Origin: Gymnogyps californianus
Lineage: Eukaryota; Chordata; Aves; Accipitriformes; Cathartidae
Assembly (NCBI RefSeq): GCF_018139145.2
Contig: NC_059478.1
Span: 13,871,001-13,935,000 of the forward strand
DNA: 64,000 bases
Reading direction: 5' to 3'
Shown: positions 53,101-64,000 of the stretch, piece by piece
How positions within the stretch are numbered: the stretch's first letter is position 1
Layout: the number at the start of each line of letters is the position of its first letter
Made by a program: the position numbers and the translations under genes
The notes under the pieces: generated by a model
Told to the model about the DNA's origin: nothing
Database searches by the model: none
Seen by the model: the letters and a program-made list of their open reading frames with translations, nothing else

Positions 53101-56100
53101 GAACTCTTATCCCTAAAGGTACCTTGCAAAAGTAACTAAAATCCATGCAAACCACTGTATGAGAAACTGTCACTCCCAACAGCACGGTGAAATCCCCACT
53201 TATTCTCCTAAGTGCCTAACATCAAAGATAATCCATTTAGGTCAGCTCAAAAAGTGCTGCAGCTGTCACCAGGAGCTGGATCAGGCTCAGTGCCCAGCTA
53301 AGAAACTTGATGCAGAGATTAGTAAGAGATATGCTTTAGCCTGTATCATATTTGTAGTTGTGAGCATAATCTTATTTTCTGACCCAAAACCAGAAGTCCG
53401 CGTGCATGGAATTTCAGCAGTCTCAGAGCAAAGCTATGCCCTAGCTTTCCTGTTTTGCCAGGCTGGCACTACAGCTCAGTGATGGGCAGTGCTCCAACTA
53501 CAACGCTAGTACAGCGGGTTTAAAGGATTGCCACACATTATACTAATTTAATGCATGCCCATGTTACTGCCTGGATCAGAAGTGGGAGCAAGGAAATTCT
53601 TGTTGCTGTAGCTCTCTTCATGCTCAATTTTGGTTGAACAACAGCAAATGTCATAGCGTTGCTAATCTAGAGAGGGAGGACATCAGTGCCTCATTAAAAC
53701 AATAGGTTTTTTAAGTTCTCCTCACAAAATTATCCATTTATTATGAAGCAGCTCACACTCCACAACATATCATATCACTTTGTAAGTGCGATGATAGCTT
53801 CTCAGCCTTGCTTGTTGGAATGGGAGATCTAGATCCCTGAAGGGTTTGCAGCACTGTCTGAACAAGTTCTCTTACTGCCAAAGAGAGAGACACTGAAGGG
53901 GAAAAAAAACCAGTCATTGACTTTATGTGACTATAACAAGTGTTCCACACAGTCTGTGACAGGAACTGGCTTTCTATCAACCAAGCATTCAAACATAACT
54001 AATGAAAAATATTTATTGAGCACCATCACTTTGCATATTGCTGGGCAAAACGGGAGGATGCTGTGTTCCAGGACACCCACAGTTTGTAAAAGACAGAACT
54101 GTTCCTACCTTTATCACCTTTACTATTATTTAAGTACCTAACAACAAGAAGATCCAGCTTTTAGAAAAGACTAGTGTAAATATGGGTTAAATAAGTTTCA
54201 GCTCATTTCTAATAGAATTAAATAACCTGAGAAACTTACCTAAATAAAGCTAATCTTTAGTCCCTGGCAGATTTAAGACACTATCTTAGAAACTTTATCA
54301 GAGCTTCTGTGAAATACAGTTTTACTTCAAGTATGCAAAAGTGCTGACTGAGAAAATAGATCTTCTTGTATTTTTTTCTTAGTTCGTCAGTTTTCTCAAC
54401 TGACAGACCTCTTGTTATCACCAGTCTTTGATCATATCTTTCATGTTCTATCCAGGCTCCCACATTCTGCTTTAAACCTGGCTTTAAAAAAACATAAATC
54501 TAGAACAACAGGTCAAGCAGATACATACATTTGACAGAGAAATAAAAAAGATTTTTTTTCTTCAGTATCATCAACTACGATGGCAGAGGACAAGTAACCA
54601 TACCTTCTGCAAGGTTGTTTTGTGTATCATCTGAAGACTTACGCAGAGAACTGTACAGGTTATTTAGTGTGCTGGACTTGAAGCAAGCCCATGCTGTTAG
54701 ATTTGAATCCAAAATAGCCTCATTATTCAAGATATTCTTTGAATTGACATCTTCATCAGACAGCTATGACACATTCTTAGAACAAAATGTGTGATTTTAT
54801 AGTAGATGAGTTCTGTAACACTTTTCGCTGGTTATTTACCACTAATAGTCTAATCTATACAACCATTGTACTAATGTGCTCTGTATTTTTGCTTCAGAAT
54901 GATCTTTGATCTTTTTAAAAACACTTATTTCTCTTTGTTTTCCTCCCCATCTTTTGGACATTTCCTCTGCTTGAGGAGATGACTGTTTTGTCTGATTAAG
55001 TAGCTGAAGAGGTGCACAGCAAACCCATTTGTTTCAGCATGTCCAAAGGGCAGGCCTTCTCGGTGTTCAGGATATAATTCTGCATTTGGGACTAGAGCTT
55101 CCTGCTCAACTATACCCTTTTATCCAAACAGTAAAAGTCTTATGGTATTGATTTGAGCACTGGGAGATCTCGTTTTAGGAGCTTTAGGAAGAAAGACTAT
55201 GTCTGTATTCAACTTTTGCCTTCAGGTGATTGCTAGGTTGGCTATTTCGAAGTTGCATCTTGGCATTTTCACAGGACTGTTCATAGAATTTGAAGACCTA
55301 AGGAACTGTGATCAAAATTTTCCTATGTCATTGTTTTCTAATTGGTTAGATTAAAATGTAGTTATATTCATCATTTCACAAGTTGAACTGCTGACTGTAA
55401 ATGTTGTGTAATCACCAGATGGAATGATATAAAACTAGTGCTAATCTAGTAAATTGAATTGTTTCACAATGTGCAAACCAAATTCAATCATCCTGTAACA
55501 TGTAAAGTTTCCTGCTTTATCTGTTTCCACTCTGTGTAACCTACAAAGCTGTATAACAGATTTCTAATGATAATGATAAAAGTATACTAGCAGTTTGGAA
55601 GAAAAATGACATGAATTTTATGCACAGCAGCTGTCAATTAAACATACAATATATAAAGTATGTTGCCAGTCAATATTTCTGCTGTGCTTCAGGAGTGTTA
55701 GTTTTATAATGTTTGTTAACCATAGCAAACTAGAAAAGCGTTATACACTGAAACACAATTGTATTGTGTTTTATTGGTTTTACTTTAAAATCTTAGTTAC
55801 TTAGCTGATTTACAGTGCTGTTATGTATTGACATTGTTTTGTCAATGGATCTGTGCCAATTTAATACTGCCAGAAGATCTGGCTCTACTATACTTATGGT
55901 ATATTTTTGTCTTTCATCTTTTTCTTTTTAGGAAATTTGAACATTAGATGCACTCAAGATGTAAAGTTGCAATGAAAAAGAAGTACTGCATAAGTACATA
56001 ATTGCTGAATATGTCCTGGTTTGCTGGTTTTGAATTGAGACTGACACATATATCCAAAGTTATAGCATTATTTTTAATATATTTAATGTATTGCTTTTGT

Positions 56101-57050
56101 TAAGCCAAGAAGCTCAATGTCACAAATAAATTTTGATTAGTCATATCCTGCTAACTGAGATCACAGCAAGTATTCAGATTTCACTAGTTCTTACGCATTT
56201 TTTAATGATAAACCTATTTGTATATACTATTAAGGCCTTGTTTGGGAGAGGCAAATTAAAATTTGAAGGTCTCTCAAAGATTAAATATAAGTTACTGTAA
56301 TGCAAGTATGTTACTGTAAAGTGTGTCTTTTAAGATTGTTGACACCCTGCTGAGTTTTAAATTCCTAAAATTTAGCAGGATCTGGGATATTTTTTCAATA
56401 AGTATGTTCAAAATTCAACCTTTAAAATTAAATTTCTTGGCATTGCATCTGACCTTTAATTTTTAATTTAATTTTCTAATTCTATAATCTACTGTACTTT
56501 TAGAAGAAATAAGTCAGACACTGTATATCTGTATACACTATATAAATATGTACATTATATATACTCAGATACAGTATTTCTTTATGAAATGTTTTGAGGT
56601 TCTGAGAGGACTTAGGACTTACTAAGCTATTTCATAGTCTTCACTGTGACCGCTGTCCAGATCATCAGCTAGTTTTTCACTGATGTTAGGGGTCCTTACT
56701 ATTTTTCTCATTTAAAATTTTTACATTAGAGTGATAGTAGTAGAAAGATACAGTTCAGTTATAAATTATTGTCAATTACATGGTAATCTGATTTCATTTA
56801 GAAGAAAGGTAAAGCCATGATTACACAAGAAACCATACATGAGTGTCTTTACAAGATGTGTATTTATTCAGTGCAGACTAGAGCATGTATGTTGCTTCAG
56901 AGTACCCAAAAGCAAAGAGGTTCTATTTTTGCTTTAAAAATGAATAAATTTACTAACTGCAATGCTTGGTATGTAAAAGTTGCCAAGCAGATGTTTGCAG
57001 ATAAAACCAGCCAAAGGAATTACAAATGACATACAAAGGAAAAAAGAGAA
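44187..57050. other. intergenic DNA, no gene recognised
   Basis: Nearly 13 kb of A+T-rich DNA. The longest frames (such as 53159-53482) show no family resemblance. The only structure I can support is the duplication at 45985-46170. No COL11A1 exon is visible. Confidence 0.7.
45985..46170 (+). repeat. diverged tandem duplication, two ~85-bp units
   Basis: Units at 45985-46069 and 46087-46170 share the order GGGCCT/AGGCCT, CAAACTAA, AGTTTC, then a nearly identical block CTATTCTAAGTATGT(T)AAACTTTTTCT. An old local duplication in intergenic DNA. Confidence 0.65.
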
Positions 57051-57115
57051 GGGAAGGGAAGGGAAGGGAAGGGAAGGGAAGGGAAGGGAAGGGAAGGGAA
57101 GGGAAGGGAAGGGAA
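57051..57115 (+). repeat. (GGGAA)13 microsatellite
   Basis: Thirteen uninterrupted GGGAA units (65 bp), purine-only on the plus strand, with degraded purine flanks. It gives a spurious minus-strand frame rich in FPSLP. Confidence 0.98.
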
Positions 57116-59044
57116 AAGGAGAAAGAAAAGAAGATTCAGCAGAGTAAGAAATGAGAAATAAGTAGCAAGGATTAAACAAAAAATACCAGAACACAATCAT
57201 TAAACATATTATCATTACATATAGTGTCAGATCAGAGCCCTTAAATGACTGATTAAATTTGCTACAAATATACGTCATTACAATTTCATGAAGTACATAA
57301 AAATGCTAACCATATATAAATGTACCTCCAATAATCAATATTTTGCAATTAAGTACAGGGAGGGATAGAAAGACTTGTTTGAACATACAGAATGCTAATT
57401 ATTTTCACTTGCTAGTTATTAAAAATGTGTAAGCTAGAGTAACTAAATACAGAGGAGATGAAGGGCAGATCTTATTACTTTTCCCAGCATTAATCTGTGA
57501 TATGCTGGTAGCTGTACTAATCACTTGAAACTGTTGTCATGCCTTCAACGATGCAATAAGTAAAGGCAAAATAATTGTGATTACTACCTATTTTTTATTA
57601 AAAGAAAGAACAAAAAGAAAATAAAAATGAAACAATGAGAACGGAAGCAGGCATAAAGAACAGTATCCACCGTTTTTCCTATATCTCTTCATTTAGACAC
57701 TTTTCAGAGAGGTCTGCTGTGAGAACATTTATTAGATACTGTATCTTCAAGTTAAGAAAGTACCAAACCATTTTATTCTCCAACCAGAATGAGTCCTGTG
57801 TCATGGTACCAACAAATGTATGGGTAAGAAAACAAGTTTAGTAGTAGGCTGCTTTTTCTAACATAACTACACTAGGTATGTTATAGGTGGGCAAAGACAA
57901 AAATATTAATAATGTTATGAAATCAAAGGAAATAGTTTTATCTCTTGTTTATAAGAAGCTGTTGAAGCAGCCACCTTAAAGCAAGCAAATTAATAAAATC
58001 CTTTGTATTTTCTGTGATTACCAAGATCAATTTATGCCTCATTTCCAGGAATACATTGATTAATCAAAAAAGAGGTATCAATACCTTAAAATACTATTCA
58101 AAATTCCACCTACTAAAAAGAATAAAATCTCTTGACAATGCTTTGGCAAACCTCTATTTCCTTAATGTTGTTGAAGCCTTGGTGATCTTATCACACTGCA
58201 AGAACAGGTAGGGCTGAGCATTTAGTTTGTGCTGTTGTTGCTTTTTCTTACTATTGCCCGTGATTTTTTGTTTAACTACATGAACCAAATAGACTAACTT
58301 AAGATGAAGTGCTCAGACAGGAGTCTTTCTCCTTTGGTGTCTTACTTCATAGAGAAATACAACTTCTCTGTGTGGCCTCCAAGCTGAAAGTTATGCTTCC
58401 TTCTGGGGCATGGATGGACTGTAATAATAGCCTTAGTATTTCACAGATTCTCATACCTGCATAGACTGTGATGATAGCGGGGACAGCCCATTAGCACGCT
58501 ATTTCCTGAGGTCTATATAGCTGTATAATAATTACTTTTTTCAGACAGAAATTTCTTGGAATATCAACTGAGTCTTTATTTATTTCCTTTGAATAATTTG
58601 CTTTCTGAGATATTACTTTAATTCCATCATAAGAGTTTAAATTTTATTTTATATTTGTATGAATAAACATAAGCTTTATGTAAGGACCTCTCAGACCTCA
58701 AAAATAATAATTTTAGTCAGCTTTGATTCTTAAAGGAAGTTTTTAAATGTAAATGATCATCAGTATTTAAAGTTCTTTTTGTCTTTGACTTTAATAAATA
58801 TTTTCTTAAACCTTGGTGGATAATTAACTACTATACAGTTAATAGCAATATTTTAAAATTCCAGTAGCTTATTACACTCATTATCAGTTATATCACAAAA
58901 TTACCTTGCTGTATTTGTACATAAACAAGTGACTATCTACAAAATATTGGTCTCAATCAGATATTTTATGACACTTGCAATAAAAAACTATTTATTTAGG
59001 TTTTTTTAAAAAAAAAACCCAAAATTCAATGCAAGCATTTAAGG
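57116..59044. other. intergenic DNA, no gene recognised
   Basis: A+T-rich, only short chance frames, no repeat recognised. Confidence 0.7.
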
Positions 59045-61345
59045 AAAACAAAAAACATAAGAAATACCCTGCTGGGTCAAATGAATAATCCATCTAGTCC
59101 AAAGTCTGCTCTTAAGAGTAGCAGTAGGAGATGTTCTTTAGGGAGAATATTCAAGTCTGGCCACTAACTGCAATTTGTCCTTTCATAACTCTCCAGCATC
59201 CATAACGTCTGTGCTAGGAACAGGTACTAGTGGATACGTAATCCCTTTAGTATCCATTAACAACCTTATCACCCCTGAACTTGTCTAGTCCCTTTTTGAA
59301 CCTGCTCATACTGTCTGCCTCCATTAATGTCTGCGGTAGCAAGTTCCAGAAGTTGCTACCCACTACATTAAGAAGTATTTTCTTTAGTCTGCTCTATCTT
59401 TTATCACATATTGTGGCATTTGGTAAAAAACAGTTCTTCATTCACCTTATTCAGCACTTTCATAGTTTTGCAAACCCTGTTAATGCCCCCTCAGCTTTAT
59501 ATTCTGCACACTGAGGAATTGCAGCTTTGTTAACCTTTCCCATAAAGTATCTGCTGACCTCTTCTTGATCACTTTAGATGCCTTTCTCTGTACCTTCTGA
59601 GCTCCCTTGTACCTCTCTGGGGTAGACACAAGAGCTGCACACACTAGGCAAGATGCAGATGCAGCAAGGGTTTACTTAGAGCCAAAATAAATAGAACTGT
59701 CTTGTTCAAAGGGACGCCAATATTTGTTGACTGCTCCTTCACACTGAGCGAGTAATTTCAGACAGCTGACAGTGATAACTGAGACTTCTTTCCTGAGCTA
59801 TAATTACCATTTCTACAATCAGCAACCCATTGCCATGATCGAAGTTATTTTTTCTTTACCTTCCATTTACACACATTGAAGCTCATCTGCTGTCTTTTTA
59901 CCCATGCAATCACTTTTGTGAGGTCTGTGTGGAGTGCCTTACCATCAGCATAGTATCTACTCCACTCCTTTGCAGCATACTGTCATCTAGAGGTGCGGAG
60001 GTTCAGTTGTGAGCTCTCCTTCGATCATCAATGAAGACATCAAATAGAACTGGTGTCAGCAGTGATCCATAGAAAACTGCACTGCTGACTATTCTCCATC
60101 CTGGCAAGTGGCCATTAAGCCCTTCCTATCCTTTAGCATCTATAAAAGAACCTTCCCCCTTCCTGTGGCTACTTAATTTCCCTAATAAACTTTGCCAATG
60201 AACCTTGTCAAAGGCTTTCTGAAAATCAAAGTATGTTACATCCCCTGGACCTCCTTTGTGCATATGCCTTTTGACACTGTCATTGAACAGTAGCAGGTTA
60301 TTGAGGCAGGATTTTCCCTTACAGAAGGCATGCTGACTTTCCCCAACAGACTACGTTGATCTGTATGTTCACTGGTCCTATTCCTCATAATTAACTTGAC
60401 ACTTCACCAGGGAAAGAACCAGACTCATCCATCTGTAGTTCTTGCAAACCCTTCAAGAGCCCTTTCTGCAAATAGAAGCTCTACTGGCAGCCTTCCAGTC
60501 CTCTGGCGTGGTGGCAATTTTTAATGACAGGTTATGCACTTTGGCCAGCTGTTCCACAATTTCATATCTGGATTCCTTCAACACTCCAACATGAGTGCCA
60601 TTCAGTCCTGGTTATCTATCAACATCTAATTTACCTATTTGCTCTAATATTATTTACTTCAAAGTGATTCTTCTGATTGCAACAAAGCTGTGGGAATCTC
60701 TCCAGCACCTCCAGGAGCAGAGCAACACAAAGAATTCACAGAGATTTTCTTTTATGTCTTTGTCATCCCAGAGTGTGCCTTAACAGCCTTGCCATCAACC
60801 TAGGTTTTCTAGATGACTTACTGCTTTCATGCATTTGAAGAGTCTTTTACTATTGGTTTGAGCATCTTTTGCAAAATGCTTTTCATATCGTTTTGTAAGC
60901 CCTTTTAATCTCTTGTTTACATTTTTCTTCTCTTTTAGGTGAGCTTTCCATTTTTTAAAATGCCAACTTTTTCCGTACGTTAGCTGCCTTTAATTTTATA
61001 TTGATCCATATGTTAAGGGGAAAGTTTGATCCATTTCATATAATTTTGAATTGTGCTACACATTTTATCTGGTCTTCTAATACAATATTTTTAACAGCCT
61101 CCAGACTTGAAGAATTCTTGATTTCTGGACTTCTTTTAGATTTTTTTTACTAATTACCTCCTTTTACATAGTTCCTTTCTAGTGATTGAACAGATTTATG
61201 TGTCTTGCTCTTTCCTGCTGCCATGTTAAACCTTACTGTGTTGTGGCCATTACTACGGACTGGCTCCCGCACTGGCACCTCTTGAACTAGGTCCTACGCA
61301 CCAACCAAGACCAAATCCAAATAACATCTGTCCTTCATCTTAAGT
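59045..61345 (-). mobile_element. old CR1/L3-like LINE, about 2.3 kb
   Basis: Antisense, long and diverged amniote CR1-type element. On the minus strand it reads the RT motif YFDFQKAFDK near 60220 and remnants of the VLGPVLF block near 60050. Its 3' end near 59050 matches the CATAAGAA..CTGGGTCA..CCATCTAGTCC end of old CR1 families. It has many stops and indels and lacks the ATTCTATG octamers of the young CR1 at 2.8-4.2 kb, so it is much older. Confidence 0.85.
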
Positions 61346-64000
61346 TTTGTGGGGGAAGAAAAGCTTTGCTTTTCAGTTTGCATATGAGCTAGAAATAAGA
61401 ATCTTTTGCAAAAAAAAAAAAAGTCACAAATGTTCTCATTATTTAAATAAAGAATATTTTAGAGCTTTTTCTAAAAAAGTCTTTACTGAATTTGTAATAA
61501 TGTTTAAAGTTTTTGAGTAAGGAATATGTGTAAAATGAAGCTGTATTCAGGACTAAGTATTGCTTCTGTTGTGTTATATAACCCATAATATGCTTTAACA
61601 TACGCAATTTCTTTCTGAAACACCAAAGTTCTAAATTATTTTACAAAGTTGGGTACAAAGTGCAGAAGTGCTATAACATTATCTCATAATAGTTTCTCTT
61701 TAGACTAAATTATTCCTGCATCTACAACCTGTAATTTAACATTTACAATTCATTGTTAAAGATTCTTATTAAATATTCTACAAAAAGCACAGATCACAAT
61801 AACTGGGACATCCATATGTCTTTCAAAGCACAGTGTAAAAGAGAACAGCACAGAATGTTACAGACAAGTAAAAGATATAATGGTGCTTTCAGGACTGACT
61901 GTCGAAACAGAAATTCAGGTACCAAATATGCCCACAGAAGCATCAACCTCTTCGATCCATTTAAGGTCTGTTACTAGTTTAATTGGCTGCAGACACGTCC
62001 TTGGAATTCCTGCGATTACCATGCTTTATTGTGTATTGAGTAAAACCAATTTACAATATACTTTTTCTCTTCAAAAAATAAAATCAAACTTATACCCATA
62101 TTTTCCAAGTGTTACAACAAAATAATAAATCTTTTACTTAAAATTCAATAAATACAATATAGTAAATCAATTTAAATAAGATATTTAAATATATATCTCC
62201 TATATAAGGTATATGTGATATATATATCTTATTACAGATGTTATTTATTTTATTTAAATAAGATATAATAAATTGATTTTAAAAATGATGAGGTTTTGTA
62301 TCTATATTAAGGTTTACTGCCTTTGATATGTTTAATGTAACAAAATGAGTGTTTCAGAAAAATCCCACCAGCTGTTATACTACAGGTACACTGAGTCAGC
62401 TCTACAGAAGATACTATACTAAATAAAGTGAACAAAAGTAAGGATTAATTTTCTAAATACAGTCTCAGCTTTCATGTGATCTAGCATCCACTGAAATAAT
62501 TTGAAGCACTCATAAGAGTTTCATTGCATTTTAAAACAGGCCCCAGGCAACTCATCAGTGCTTCTTTGACTCCACTTACAGAGTCTTTTCTAATGGCAAA
62601 AGAGTGTAAGAAATGTCTAACAAGAGCAGACTAATTGTTCCATCTTGTTCACTACTTTGTATCCAGCTAATGACAGGTTTTGAAGGAAACAAGCATTAGA
62701 TCGTGTAACGCTGTAATAAACACTCCTGTTTCTGTGCAAGGGAAGAAACATATTCCTTAAAGCCTCATGACTGACGGATCTTATTATAAGTTTTGTCCTA
62801 GCTACTGCTACTGCAAGTGTTATCCCTGTTGAGCTTGATTTTTAATCAGCTTTTGCATCTGTCAGAATAGTAGCCTGTGCCAGTCAATTTCATAGGTTAA
62901 TTATATGTTGGGCACAATAATTTATTAGCCTTTTCAGTGTTTAAAAATCAAAGGCCAGATTCCCTTTTTGGGCTATTAACTACACTGATCATAAGCAAAT
63001 GTATAGCAACGGCAACTTTATTTGTTCAGAGACAGAAACGGAGCTAAAGTAATTCATCATTAGCCAAACTGATGTTAATGGAGCCACACTAACTCACACA
63101 CTCAGGATCAAGCTCATAAACTCACATATACATTTTGTTTACTGATTTTTCCAATCTACCAGGATTTACTGTATTGATGATTGGCGGGTTAATCCCACTT
63201 TTCTTGAGTTGACTCCTGAATGGGATGTACATTTGCAAGAGCAAATGTTGCGTATAGTTATTTTTGAACTTCTGAATGTCTTTGCACTGAGAACTGACAA
63301 CTTTGACATTTCCTGTGGCTTAAAGAAGGAACATGTATTTGTAGCTCTGTGAGTTTGCACAAGATGTATTGTTTCTGTCACAAATTTCTTGCATGAATAT
63401 GTACTCTCTATGAGACTGCAGTAAGACTATTGCTTGATTGATAATGTTTCCTTTTGGCCTTCCCACATATATTGAATATGTTTTTATCAGCATCAGGTGA
63501 TCTGTATTTTCCAAAAGTGGCAACTGGAAATATTTAAAAAAAAAGACATCTTTTCAATATTCCAGATTCATATAAGTAGTTGTATTCTTTGTTGAGTCTT
63601 CAGAAAAAAGACGCAAACACAGTCTCAGAAGTGAGATAGGAAGCATGACTTCATCGCACAAGATTCAGCTGAATTAATGGAGGACGACAGACAAAAATAA
63701 CGTTCCATTCTTGAGCAGACTTGGAAGACTCATATGAATCCAGGGCTGTACAGGGACTGTTCCCATTTGCTTTCTTGACAGTGCAGTTAAAGAGGTAGGA
63801 AGGCATTATAGCCACACGTTGCTCTTGCAGTGCATTAATGACGTAGTTGAGAAGTGAGCTGAAACCTATATTCATGTGTCAGTTTTACAGCCTTACTATA
63901 AGCTAACAACTAATGCTTCCTCATTTGACCTTTCTGGGTTACCTTGTTCTCCTCTGAATATAAAGGGAGCTTAAGGAGATTAGGATCTGAAAACTAAGGG
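61346..64000. other. intergenic DNA to the right edge, no gene recognised
   Basis: A+T-rich with a palindromic A/T cluster at 62164-62279. A 74-codon minus-strand frame (63875-63651) has protein-like composition but no flanking splice signals or family match. Confidence 0.65.
62164..62279. repeat. A/T-rich nested inverted and direct repeats
   Basis: AAATCAATTT (62164-62173) is inverted at 62270-62279. ATTTAAATAAGATAT is directly repeated at 62170-62184 and 62252-62266. ATATCTTATT (62224-62233) is the inverse of part of both. The layout allows alternative cruciform pairings. Confidence 0.65.

Noticed and set aside
53159..53482. 107-codon plus-strand frame
   Set aside because: No homology recognised and no promoter or splice context; probably chance.
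56934..57278. 114-codon minus-strand frame
   Set aside because: Created by the GGGAA microsatellite.
63651..63875. 74-codon minus-strand frame with protein-like composition
   Set aside because: No family recognised and no credible splice sites; kept only as a note in the right-edge entry.
28316..64000. Expected 5' exons of COL11A1, the next gene in mammals
   Set aside because: No Gly-X-Y coding or signal-peptide exon could be found on either strand; the gene probably lies beyond the window.

Overview
The window looks like nuclear DNA from a bird. It holds split vertebrate genes, several CR1 LINE copies (one with the avian-type 3' end of ATTCTATG octamers) and two solo LTRs that resemble abundant avian ERVL-type families. 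I cannot name the species.

Layout. (1) 1-6.3 kb: the 5' part of a pancreatic-type alpha-amylase gene on the minus strand. Coding exons 1-4 are present with exact mammalian exon sizes (147, 198 and 231 bp for exons 2-4). The gene runs off the left edge after the catalytic Glu233 codon. A CR1 fills most of intron 2 and a solo LTR sits in intron 3. (2) 6.3-13 kb: the spacer between amylase and the gene upstream of it, with an isolated CpG-rich patch at 8.8-9.05 kb. (3) 13-28.3 kb: a complete RNPC3 gene (U11/U12-65K protein of the minor spliceosome) on the minus strand. I could place 14 coding exons with correct splice sites and phases, giving a 523-residue protein. The promoter is a CpG island at 27.6-28.6 kb. 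(4) 28.65-30.2 kb: broken, protein-like reading frames on the minus strand, probably a pseudogene of a parent I do not recognise. (5) 30.2-64 kb: A+T-rich intergenic DNA with no gene I can support. It holds CR1 fragments, a 1.1-kb solo LTR with a perfect 5-bp target duplication, an old 2.3-kb CR1/L3-like element and a few simple or tandem repeats. In mammals RNPC3 and the amylase genes are neighbours and COL11A1 lies beyond a gene-poor interval. The order here agrees, but I see no COL11A1 exon.

The most interesting system is the 3' end of RNPC3. The last coding intron has U12-type features (GTATCTTTT donor, TCCTTAAC branch site 11-12 nt from the AG, no pyrimidine tract). Just after the stop codon a 5' splice site lies about 20 nt from twin AATAAA signals. 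About 2.9 kb further on, a strong 3' splice site lies 44 nt ahead of two tandem perfect U12-type 5' splice-site sequences (GTATCCTTT, 15 nt apart). The tandem pair matches the U11-snRNP-binding splicing enhancer (USSE) known from vertebrate RNPC3. The locus therefore appears to keep the feedback switch by which U11 levels choose between short and long 3' UTR forms of this minor-spliceosome mRNA.
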